A stretch of DNA of 5,949 nucleotides from JBBAFS01 sp041655255 (GTDB lineage Bacteria; Spirochaetota; Spirochaetia; Sphaerochaetales; Sphaerochaetaceae), in NCBI GenBank assembly GCA_041655255.1, contig JBBAFS010000086.1, positions 1-5,949 of the forward strand, read 5' to 3'. The notes beneath the pieces were generated by a model. That model was not told the origin of the DNA. It worked only from the letters and a program-made list of their open reading frames with translations, and made no database searches. Every line of letters begins with the position of its first letter. Position 1 is the first letter of the stretch. Of this stretch, positions 1 through 5,943 are shown one piece after another. The translations under genes were made by a program, and so were the position numbers.

Positions 1-38
1 TCGTGTGGTCCATGCATAAATGATATTTTTGCTTTCAT
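1..38 (-). CDS. Start of a further operon gene, possibly a second MDR dehydrogenase (partial)
   Basis: Only the first 12 codons lie inside the window, reading MKAKISFMHGPH; the rest is beyond the left edge. The ATG at 38-36 is preceded by AAGGAG at seven bases, and by the stop of the upstream dehydrogenase 15 bases away, so a real start is likely. A start of the form MKA..., followed by HGP and an acidic residue, is common in zinc-type medium-chain dehydrogenases. The next codon begins GA, which fits Asp or Glu. A second oxidoreductase is therefore the best guess, but 12 residues cannot settle the family. Confidence 0.6.
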   Translation of the reverse strand, partial: MKAKISFMHGPH

Positions 39-43
39 CTTTT

Positions 44-56
44 CTCTCCTTCCTTA
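44..56 (-). promoter_or_regulatory. Stop-overlapping ribosome binding site of the partial last gene
   Basis: The minus strand reads TAAGGAAGGAGAG. It begins with the dehydrogenase stop TAA. AAGGAG lies seven bases before the ATG at 38, which is the main support for a gene starting there. Confidence 0.7.
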
Positions 57-1235
57 CTTGTATCTACAGCTCACCAAGACTTTCCCCGAAACACGGTTAT
101 CAGCCATGGCTAAACCCTCGTGAATATTCTCAAGGCTTACTCGTGCAGTAGCCATTTTGAGCATATCAATTCTTCCAGATGCCATTAAAGCAATGACGTC
201 TCGATAAATTCCTAAACCAGATTGTCCATTAGAACCACTGATCATCCCTGCGTTAAATTGGTAGGGATATAAATCGACTGGAGTAAGACCAACGGTGTGT
301 CCGATTTGAATGGTCTTTCCACCAATTGCTAAAGATTTAGCCATGACGGGGTATGTAGCTTTTGTTGCACCAGCACACTCAGCAAAAATCGAAATTCCTC
401 GTCCATCAGTGATATCTAATAGCAATTCAGCTGAATCGACTCCCTCATTTGCTAATGCAATTGGGTCATAGACGTAATCAGCTCCCATCTTTAGGGCAAG
501 ATCTCTTCTTTCTTGCGTTGTTTCAAAACAAACTAGTTTTGCTGCCCCGCTTGTTTTTAATAAAGCAACTGCAGCTAAACCAATGGGGCCTGCCCCAAAC
601 ACTGCTGCGTGCCCACCAGGACGAAGACCACCACCACGTTCAAAAAGACCGTTATAAGCAACTCCAACAGGTTCGATCATCGCACCCATTTCAAATGCGG
701 TCATTTTATCCCCGTAGAATTTCTCAATATCATTGAGTTTGTAACAATATTTCTCTTGTACTGTCGCATACTCGGCAAAGCCACCATCATAGGTGAGACC
801 AGGCTCTTCAAGCATTTGACATTGGTTGAAATAACCACTTCGACAAGCATCACACTCTCCGCACCAGTGCATCGATTCAACGCTTACGAGATCTCCAACT
901 TTCAGGCGGGTAACAGCTTTACCAACTTCAACAACCTCACCACTGAATTCGTGTCCAGTAATAATCGGATATTTTGAGTGACCATCATATAAGGTATAAC
1001 CATCGTCATCCATTTTAAGAAGATGGGCATCGGTACCACAAATTCCAGCTACTCCAACTCTAAGGAGGACTTGCTTGTCGTCGGTAATTTTAGGCTCGGG
1101 TCGATCAGTTACGCTCCCTTTGATGTTTTTCCAAATCGAGTTCCCTCGTTTGGAGCGCTTTGTCTCTTCTTCCCGCTTTGACAGTGGGTAGCCCTTCTTT
1201 GGGGCAAATTCTGCTTCAACATAAAAAGCTCTCAT
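54..1235 (-). CDS. Zinc-dependent medium-chain dehydrogenase (polyol / inosose type, IolM-like)
   Basis: This is a cytoplasmic NAD(P)-dependent zinc alcohol dehydrogenase of the medium-chain (MDR) superfamily, expected to oxidise a secondary alcohol of a sugar, polyol or inosose. In 393 residues the GroES-like domain carries catalytic zinc residues C66 (GICGTD) and H95 with E96 (GHEFSG), and probably E188 (IEPVGVAYN). Structural-zinc cysteines are C125, C128, C131 and C139. The Rossmann motif is GAGPIG (214-219), and E238 ends the second strand (CFETT), which favours NAD over NADP. An unusual basic insertion (about 11-43) follows the first strand, and the segment DDDGYTLYDGHSKYP (76-90) is longer than in sorbitol dehydrogenase. 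Both features recall Thermotoga IolM (about 395 residues), a scyllo-inosose 3-dehydrogenase. Its start lies 12 bases after the epimerase stop, behind a near-perfect TAAGGAGGAG site. Stop is TAA. The superfamily is certain; the substrate is a hypothesis, with sorbitol- or threonine-dehydrogenase-like activity as alternatives. Confidence 0.88.
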   Translation of the reverse strand: MRAFYVEAEFAPKKGYPLSKREEETKRSKRGNSIWKNIKGSVTDRPEPKITDDKQVLLRVGVAGICGTDAHLLKMDDDGYTLYDGHSKYPIITGHEFSGEVVEVGKAVTRLKVGDLVSVESMHWCGECDACRSGYFNQCQMLEEPGLTYDGGFAEYATVQEKYCYKLNDIEKFYGDKMTAFEMGAMIEPVGVAYNGLFERGGGLRPGGHAAVFGAGPIGLAAVALLKTSGAAKLVCFETTQERRDLALKMGADYVYDPIALANEGVDSAELLLDITDGRGISIFAECAGATKATYPVMAKSLAIGGKTIQIGHTVGLTPVDLYPYQFNAGMISGSNGQSGLGIYRDVIALMASGRIDMLKMATARVSLENIHEGLAMADNRVSGKVLVSCRYK

Positions 1236-1240
1236 GACTA

Positions 1241-1250
1241 CTCCTCCTTA
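1241..1250 (-). promoter_or_regulatory. Stop-overlapping ribosome binding site of the dehydrogenase
   Basis: The minus strand reads TAAGGAGGAG. It begins with the epimerase stop TAA and matches the full anti-16S consensus TAAGGAGG. The dehydrogenase ATG lies five bases downstream at 1235. Confidence 0.8.
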
Positions 1251-2060
1251 TCGGGTAATCTTGTGTAATGTTTGTATAGCAACCTCGGCACACGTCGTAC
1301 TGTCGGGCAGAGGTAGTACTTCTACTCCTAAATAGTGAAGATTTGGGTATGCTGCTCTATTGGAGAGAAGATCATCAAAATCTGTATGTCCCATCCCTGG
1401 GGCAAGGCGATTACTATCGGCAGTGTGAATTGCTCCGATATAATCGGCATATTCATCAAATGCTCCACGCATGGACACTTCTTCAATATTCATGTGAAAC
1501 GCATCTCCAAGAACTTTTAAATAATCAGAGGGGCGCTCTTTAATGAACTCCACACACGATTGAACAGTGACAAATAAGTTTGTCTCGTAGCGATTAATAG
1601 CTTCTAAAAGGAGAGTGACTTTTTTTTGTTCAGCGTATGCGAGTATGCTCTCTATAGCATCAGCTCCTCCAGCAAACTGGGATTCAGGATCAGAAGAGTC
1701 TATTTTTCCTCTTATCCCACCTAATATGACAGCCTTACCACCTAACGAGTCGATAAGATCAACAAACGTTTTAAGGCGATCTACTGTTTGATCTCTTTTC
1801 TCTTTTTCAACATGGAACAAAGAGAGTCCATCTTCAATGAAGCTTTGACCTGTTGCAATTGAATACAACTTCATATTGGCATCTTGAAGCATCTTACTAA
1901 GCTTAGATTCATCCACATCTTGGATTGTTCTCAAACTCAGTTCGATACCGTCGTATCCAAACTCTCCAAGTTCTTTAATTCCTCTTTCTAGCTCTCCTGG
2001 ATAGAGAAGTGGGCCGAACTTTGTCTTATTTGGTGTGACGCTTGCAACAATAGGTACCAT
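1248..2060 (-). CDS. iolO: IolO-like ketose 3-epimerase / sugar epimerase (xylose-isomerase-like TIM barrel)
   Basis: This is a cytoplasmic metal-dependent TIM-barrel epimerase of the D-tagatose 3-epimerase/IolO group, within the xylose-isomerase-like (AP endonuclease 2) superfamily. The 270-residue length equals that recalled for Thermotoga maritima IolO (TM0416). Metal ligands expected for the group are all present: E153 (LLEAINRYE), D186 (GDAFHMNIEE), H212 (IHTADSNR) and E247 (LGVEVLPLP). The substrate-contact positions E159, H189 and R218 are also kept. Blocks ATGQSFIEDGLSLFH (69-83), NRYET (156-160), ADSNRLAPGMGH (214-225) and VEVLPLP (246-252) closely resemble IolO, which interconverts 5-keto-L-gluconate and D-tagaturonate in inositol breakdown. 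It is not a classical XylA. The ATG lies six bases after GGGAG, in a site that begins at the permease stop. Family and active site are clear. The precise substrate is inferred, and a free ketose or other keto acid remains possible. Confidence 0.85.
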   Translation of the reverse strand: MVPIVASVTPNKTKFGPLLYPGELERGIKELGEFGYDGIELSLRTIQDVDESKLSKMLQDANMKLYSIATGQSFIEDGLSLFHVEKEKRDQTVDRLKTFVDLIDSLGGKAVILGGIRGKIDSSDPESQFAGGADAIESILAYAEQKKVTLLLEAINRYETNLFVTVQSCVEFIKERPSDYLKVLGDAFHMNIEEVSMRGAFDEYADYIGAIHTADSNRLAPGMGHTDFDDLLSNRAAYPNLHYLGVEVLPLPDSTTCAEVAIQTLHKITR

Positions 2061-2066
2061 TGTATT

Positions 2067-2074
2067 CTCCCTTA
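2067..2074 (-). promoter_or_regulatory. Stop-overlapping ribosome binding site of the epimerase
   Basis: The minus strand reads TAAGGGAG. TAA is the permease stop codon and GGGAG is the ribosome site for the epimerase, six bases before its ATG. A ribosome terminating here would already cover the next initiation site. Confidence 0.75.
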
Positions 2075-3211
2075 TGCTTTTTTACTTGAATAAATATCGA
2101 ACCACACTGCAACAACTAAAATGACACCTTTAACGATGTACTGCCAATAGGCATCGATATTCATCATACTCATACCGTTGTCGATTGAAGCCATAAAGAG
2201 AGCTCCCAAAATAGCTCCATAGACTTTACCAACTCCACCACTCATGCTTGTTCCGCCGATAACTGATGAAGCAATAGCATCGAGTTCCATATTCATTCCA
2301 GCAGTAGGAGTACCAGCGTTTAATCGAGCGGTAATAACAACAGCGGCAATTCCTGCCATAAGGCCGTTAATAGCATAGACAATAACGAGGTTTCTTTTTA
2401 CTTTGATTCCCGAATAAAGAGAGGCTTCAAAGTTTCCTCCCATCGCATAAATACTTCGTCCGAATGTGGTCTTTTGTGTTACGAAGGTAAAAATGACGAC
2501 TAAGAGCATCATCAAAAAGACCTGCATAGGGAGCCCTCGATAGCTATTAAGAATAAAGGCTACAAAGAGGATGATTAAGGTAAGGACAACGTTCTTTCCA
2601 ATAAATATGCCAAAATTAGAGACTTCAAATTTATACTTAATTCGATCTGACCGTTTTTTTGCATCGAGAAGGAATAACACAATTGATGTTGCAATAGCTA
2701 AAACCCAAACAATAGAAGGTGCTATATAAGCTTGGCCATATATCTTATAGGTATCAGCAAATGGTGCAATTGAAATTCCTTTTGTTAATCCGAGCTGAAC
2801 TCCACGGAAAATCAGTAGTCCTCCCAACGTCACAATAAAGGCAGGAACTTTCAAATAGGAGATAATAGCTCCTTGGGCTGTACCAATAATCATTGAAACA
2901 AGAAGTACAATCCCAATTGTTTGATACGTTCCGACTCCATACCAGACGTGTAATACTGCAGCGAGTCCTCCCATGGCCCCTAAAATAGATCCTACCGACA
3001 AGTCGATATTCCCTGTAATAATAACCATGGTCATTCCAATACCTAGAATTCCAACAAGGGCCATGTGTCGAACTAAGTTAGAGATATTCCTAGTTAATAG
3101 AAATGATCCTCCGGTGAGCGTTGAAAAGACAACCCAAATGAGCAGTAATGCTCCAATCATGACAAAATTTCTTAGTTCAATTGTTTTAAGATATTTTTTG
3201 AACGAGTTCAT
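2072..3211 (-). CDS. xylH: XylH-type sugar ABC transporter permease
   Basis: This inner-membrane permease forms the translocation channel of the importer, presumably as a dimer. The 379 residues are strongly hydrophobic, with roughly ten membrane-spanning stretches. Clear ones are near 16-31, 50-66, 98-118, 125-142, 166-182, 208-222, 229-245, 277-295, 330-343 and 359-372. Family blocks shared with E. coli XylH include GNIDLSVGS (67-75), KVPAFIVTLGG (121-131), SYRGLP (223-228), FGRSIYAMGGN (250-260), ELDAIASSVIGGTSMSGGVG (309-328) and ASIDNGMSMM followed by WQYIVKG (341-362). The last long loop is where the ATPase is expected to dock. A charged segment, DAKKRSDRIKYKFE (183-196), looks like a cytoplasmic loop and corresponds to the variable region of XylH. 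The start overlaps the xylG stop by ATGA and has its own GGAGGA site inside the xylG 3' end, so the two are probably translated in a coupled way. Stop is TAA. Confidence 0.94.
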   Translation of the reverse strand: MNSFKKYLKTIELRNFVMIGALLLIWVVFSTLTGGSFLLTRNISNLVRHMALVGILGIGMTMVIITGNIDLSVGSILGAMGGLAAVLHVWYGVGTYQTIGIVLLVSMIIGTAQGAIISYLKVPAFIVTLGGLLIFRGVQLGLTKGISIAPFADTYKIYGQAYIAPSIVWVLAIATSIVLFLLDAKKRSDRIKYKFEVSNFGIFIGKNVVLTLIILFVAFILNSYRGLPMQVFLMMLLVVIFTFVTQKTTFGRSIYAMGGNFEASLYSGIKVKRNLVIVYAINGLMAGIAAVVITARLNAGTPTAGMNMELDAIASSVIGGTSMSGGVGKVYGAILGALFMASIDNGMSMMNIDAYWQYIVKGVILVVAVWFDIYSSKKA

Positions 3212-4758
3212 ACCATTCCTCCAACGGCAGCTTGCATAATATTCTCTTGGTTTGCCTCTTTTGCTGTAAATTCACCGGTGATGCGCCCTTCAGCCATCAC
3301 ATAAATCCGGTTACTCATACCGAGAATTTCTTCTAATTCGGATGAAATCATGATAATAACTACCCCCTCTTCAACGAGTTGGTTCATGATTTTATAAATT
3401 TCCAGTTTTGCACCTACATCGATTCCACGAGTAGGTTCATCTAACACAAGTATTTTAGGTTTTGTAAGAAGTGCTTTTTGTAACACAACTTTTTGTTGGT
3501 TACCACCGCTGAGGTTTTTCGCCTTCTCTTCTACTCCCCATGTTTTGGTTTTTAATTTCTCAATGAGTTCTTGAGTGAGAGCAATCTCTTGGTTCATATC
3601 AATAACGCTCAGTTTTGAGATATCTTCTAAGGATGCCATCGTAGTATTCTCTTTGATATCCATCCCAAGGATAAGACCATAGCGTTTTCGATCTTCAGTC
3701 ACTAATGCAAATCCATGTGAGAGTGCATCAACTGGAGATTTAATAGAGACTTTCTCTCCATTTATAAAGATGTCCCCCACACTATTGGCTGGAAAAGCTC
3801 CGAATAATGAGGTAAACAACTCAGTTCTCCCCGCTCCCATTAATCCACTGATTCCTAGAATCTCACCTTTATTGGCATGAATGTTCACATCCTTAATGAG
3901 GAAGCGACCTGGAATATCTGGGTCTTGGACTGAGTAGTTTTTAATTTCGAGAACTTTGTCTTGTTGTTTATGATCTTCGTATGGGAAAAGGTTGGTTAAC
4001 TCACGACCAACCATCATTCGAATAATATCGTTTTTGGTTATGTTTTTAATATCGTCTGAACCAATCGATTTACCATCTCGTAAGATAGTGACTCGGTCAG
4101 CTATATGCATTACTTCATCGAGTTTGTGTGAAATGTAAATACTCGTAATACCTCGACTGCGTAACTCTTCTAAAATGCCTAACAGAGTTTCAACTTCAGT
4201 CTCTGTAAGAGCAGCAGTTGGTTCATCTAAAATAAGGATTTTGGCATCCCGAGCGAGGGCCTTTGCAATCTCTACTAATTGGCGTTGTCCAATTCCTAAA
4301 TGTTTTATGATATCTGTAGGTTTGACTTGTCGCCCCTCTTCATCTTGTGATTCTCGATGAAGACCAACTTCTTTGAGGAGTTCTCGAGTTTGTGAATAAA
4401 TCTCGTTCCAATCGACAACTCCAAATTTGTGAGGATATTTACCCAAGAAAATATTTTCAGCTACTGTAAGATCAGGAATGAGTTCCAACTCTTGGTGTAT
4501 ACACACAATACCAACCTTTTCAGCAGCACTGGTGCCACTGAAGACGTGTTCCTCATCATTAATCAAGATTCTCCCTTCGTATGTTCCTTCTGGATACACT
4601 CCGCTAAGAATTTTAATTAACGTAGACTTTCCTGCTCCATTTTCTCCACAAATTGCGTGGACTTCTCCATTATTTACCTGCAAACATACATCATCGAGAG
4701 CCCGCACTCCTGGGAATATTTTTGTGATGTTTTGCATTTCTAAAATTTTGTTTGACAT
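3208..4758 (-). CDS. xylG: XylG-type sugar ABC transporter ATP-binding protein (two fused NBDs)
   Basis: This cytoplasmic ATPase powers the sugar importer. Its 516 residues contain two fused nucleotide-binding domains, as in XylG, RbsA and MglA. Domain 1 has Walker A GENGAGKST (38-46), Q-loop HQE (88-90), a degenerate signature GIGQRQ (155-160), Walker B ILILDEP (174-180) and H-loop H211. Domain 2 has a degenerate Walker A, GLMGAGRTE (305-313), where arginine replaces the catalytic lysine. It also has TEDR (354-357), a canonical signature LSGGNQQK (416-423) and Walker B ILVLDEP (436-442). Its switch position reads ISSE (471-474), with no histidine. This asymmetry is normal for the family: one complete ATP site is formed from the Walker A of domain 1 and the LSGGN of domain 2. 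The length is close to E. coli XylG (about 513). The ATG follows TAAGGAAAAGG, and the TGA stop overlaps the permease start. Family certain; substrate taken from its neighbours. Confidence 0.95.
   Translation of the reverse strand: MSNKILEMQNITKIFPGVRALDDVCLQVNNGEVHAICGENGAGKSTLIKILSGVYPEGTYEGRILINDEEHVFSGTSAAEKVGIVCIHQELELIPDLTVAENIFLGKYPHKFGVVDWNEIYSQTRELLKEVGLHRESQDEEGRQVKPTDIIKHLGIGQRQLVEIAKALARDAKILILDEPTAALTETEVETLLGILEELRSRGITSIYISHKLDEVMHIADRVTILRDGKSIGSDDIKNITKNDIIRMMVGRELTNLFPYEDHKQQDKVLEIKNYSVQDPDIPGRFLIKDVNIHANKGEILGISGLMGAGRTELFTSLFGAFPANSVGDIFINGEKVSIKSPVDALSHGFALVTEDRKRYGLILGMDIKENTTMASLEDISKLSVIDMNQEIALTQELIEKLKTKTWGVEEKAKNLSGGNQQKVVLQKALLTKPKILVLDEPTRGIDVGAKLEIYKIMNQLVEEGVVIIMISSELEEILGMSNRIYVMAEGRITGEFTAKEANQENIMQAAVGGMV
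3217..3222 (-). promoter_or_regulatory. Ribosome binding site of xylH inside xylG
   Basis: GGAGGA lies within the last codons of xylG, five bases before the permease ATG. With the ATGA stop/start overlap, it supports this start and coupled translation of the two membrane-complex subunits. Confidence 0.75.
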
Positions 4759-4783
4759 AACCTTTTCCTTATCGTTTAAGACA

Positions 4784-4805
4784 CATGGGGGAATACTCCC
4801 CCATG
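4784..4805 (-). other. Stem-loop between xylF and xylG (mRNA stabiliser or partial terminator)
   Basis: A perfect 9-bp inverted repeat, CATGGGGGA and TCCCCCATG, encloses a 4-base loop. It sits in the 69-base gap between the binding-protein stop and the ATPase start. In the transcript direction an A-rich stretch (from the T7 run at 4808-4814) precedes it, but only TGTCTTAAACG follows, so there is no proper U-tract. It is better read as a leaky attenuator or a 3'-end protecting hairpin that gives more binding protein than ATPase and permease, as is typical after binding-protein genes. Read on the plus strand, the same hairpin is followed by T7 and looks like an intrinsic terminator for antisense transcription. 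Confidence 0.75.
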
Positions 4806-4827
4806 AGTTTTTTTGGTTGTCAAATAC

Positions 4828-5901
4828 CTATAAGTTAGGCCACTGTGATCGAGGAATGTTTTTGTACACGTCCTCAAGTTTGTGGAAACCACTTTTGATA
4901 AGCTCTTCGTCGATGTTGTCTTTGTCGACAGCAACTACGTCAACGGAGAATGAATCAACCATTTTGTAACCATTATCAAGTTGAGTCCAAACTCCTAAGG
5001 CAGGATCTAAAGCTGTTTTTGGATCTTTACCTTGTGCTAGAGCCATGGCTAACTCAATAGCTGCACGGTTAAGAAGTGCAAGTGGTTTGTAAGCAGTACC
5101 AGTTTGTGTTCCTTCAACAATTCTTTGAGCTGCTGCAATATCTGCGTCCTGACCAGCAATAGGCACTTTGCCTGCTAAGCCCTGAGCTGCGAGTGCTTGG
5201 ATAGCTCCACCAGCTGTTCCATCGTTAGATGCAATAACAGCTTGGATGTTGTTGTTTGCTAAAGTTAAACCATTTTCTGTGTGTCTGAGGGCCTCTTCTG
5301 GATCCCAACCGATACACCATTGCTCTAAGACAATATTGATGTCTCCACGATCAATGTAAGGTTGTAAGATATTTCTGTGACCTTGAGCAACGAGGTGTGC
5401 GTTAAAGTCTTCTGGTCCACCTTTGAGCCAGATGTAATTCCCTTTTGGTGCTTTACTCACAACAAATTCTGCTTGAACTTCACCAACTTTAACGGAGTCA
5501 AATGTTACGTAGTAATCGAGATCTCCATTACGAACAAAACGGTCATACGCAATTACAGGTACTCCGTCAGCGTGTGCTGGATCGATAACTACTCCGATAG
5601 CCTCACTGTCGAGAGCTTGAACGATAAGAACGTCAATACCTTGGCTCAGCAGGTTTTCAACTTGTGAAACTTGACGGTTAGGATCGTCTTCAGCTGATTG
5701 AACCAAAATATCTACATTATTGGCCTTACCGAAAGCTTCAAACATCTCAATTTCACGAACCCATCGCTCTTGGCGAAGTGTTCCAACTGAGATACCAATT
5801 TTGATCCTTTTCTCTTTCGGCTCGCTTTGTCCTCCAGCAAACAATGCTGTAAAAGAACTGATGAGAACTAGTACTAACAAGATAGTTAGAATCTTTTTCA
5901 T
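4828..5901 (-). CDS. xylF: XylF-type periplasmic sugar-binding protein of an ABC importer
   Basis: This is the periplasmic binding protein that captures a sugar, probably D-xylose or a close relative, and delivers it to the XylH/XylG pair. The 357 residues start with a signal peptide (MKK, then a hydrophobic run to about residue 21). Likely cleavage is after LFA22; there is no lipobox cysteine, so a soluble periplasmic form is expected. The rest is a type I periplasmic-binding fold resembling E. coli XylF throughout: LRQERW (42-47), YDR (119-121), YVTFDSVKVGE (131-141), ASNDGTAGGAIQAL (224-237), GQDAD (250-254) and YKP (271-273). R46, W47, D120, R121, D252 and K272 fall where the XylF ligand pocket lies, by recalled alignment. 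The ATG follows a strong GGAGGGG site. Stop is TAG. It is the first gene of the operon, as usual for abundant binding proteins. The family call is firm; the exact ligand is inferred, and the downstream enzymes argue for caution. Confidence 0.93.
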   Translation of the reverse strand: MKKILTILLVLVLISSFTALFAGGQSEPKEKRIKIGISVGTLRQERWVREIEMFEAFGKANNVDILVQSAEDDPNRQVSQVENLLSQGIDVLIVQALDSEAIGVVIDPAHADGVPVIAYDRFVRNGDLDYYVTFDSVKVGEVQAEFVVSKAPKGNYIWLKGGPEDFNAHLVAQGHRNILQPYIDRGDINIVLEQWCIGWDPEEALRHTENGLTLANNNIQAVIASNDGTAGGAIQALAAQGLAGKVPIAGQDADIAAAQRIVEGTQTGTAYKPLALLNRAAIELAMALAQGKDPKTALDPALGVWTQLDNGYKMVDSFSVDVVAVDKDNIDEELIKSGFHKLEDVYKNIPRSQWPNL

Positions 5902-5905
5902 ACAT

Positions 5906-5912
5906 CCCCTCC
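5906..5912 (-). promoter_or_regulatory. Ribosome binding site of xylF
   Basis: GGAGGGG lies four bases before the ATG at 5901 and fixes the start of the binding protein. It is a strong site, as expected for a highly expressed binding protein. Confidence 0.75.
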
Positions 5913-5921
5913 ATAAATTGT

Positions 5922-5927
5922 ATTATA
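5922..5927 (-). promoter_or_regulatory. Candidate -10 box of the operon promoter
   Basis: The minus strand reads TATAAT here, a perfect sigma-70 -10 hexamer, 20 bases upstream of the xylF start codon. Transcription would begin near 5915, leaving a leader of about 14 bases that just holds the GGAGGGG ribosome site. No good -35 hexamer is visible at the correct distance: the sequence near 5944-5949 reads TATTGT, and the window ends there. A weak or activator-dependent promoter is possible. Confidence 0.5.
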
Positions 5928-5930
5928 TGA

Positions 5931-5943
5931 TGCCCTTTAGGCA
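5931..5943. promoter_or_regulatory. Small inverted repeat in the promoter spacer (possible operator)
   Basis: TGCC and GGCA arms flank a five-base centre, CTTTA, directly upstream of the candidate -10 box. Its position between the -10 and -35 regions suits a repressor or activator site. The arms are only four bases long, so chance is a serious alternative, and no regulator gene is in the window. Confidence 0.25.

Noticed and set aside
449..977. Two overlapping plus-strand open frames (95 and 122 residues) opposite the dehydrogenase
   Set aside because: They lie inside a gene with complete zinc and Rossmann motifs. Their translations are low-complexity and have no recognisable domain.
1248..2060. 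Classical xylose isomerase (XylA) as the identity of the TIM-barrel gene
   Set aside because: The protein is 270 residues, far shorter than XylA (about 390-440). Its motifs match the ketose 3-epimerase/IolO group.
3208..4758. Degenerate second Walker A (Arg for Lys) and missing H-loop histidine in XylG as signs of inactivation
   Set aside because: This asymmetry is the normal state in the XylG/RbsA/MglA family and does not indicate a broken gene.
4784..4814. A plus-strand intrinsic terminator ending a plus-strand gene
   Set aside because: The hairpin plus T7 fits that form, but no credible plus-strand gene lies upstream of it. I kept it as an intergenic stem-loop instead.
4175..4969. Plus-strand open frames opposite xylG and xylF, the longest 163 residues
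   Set aside because: They are antisense to well-conserved ABC motifs, and the longest spans two genes and the hairpin. The translations are Ser/Thr-rich and unlike any family.
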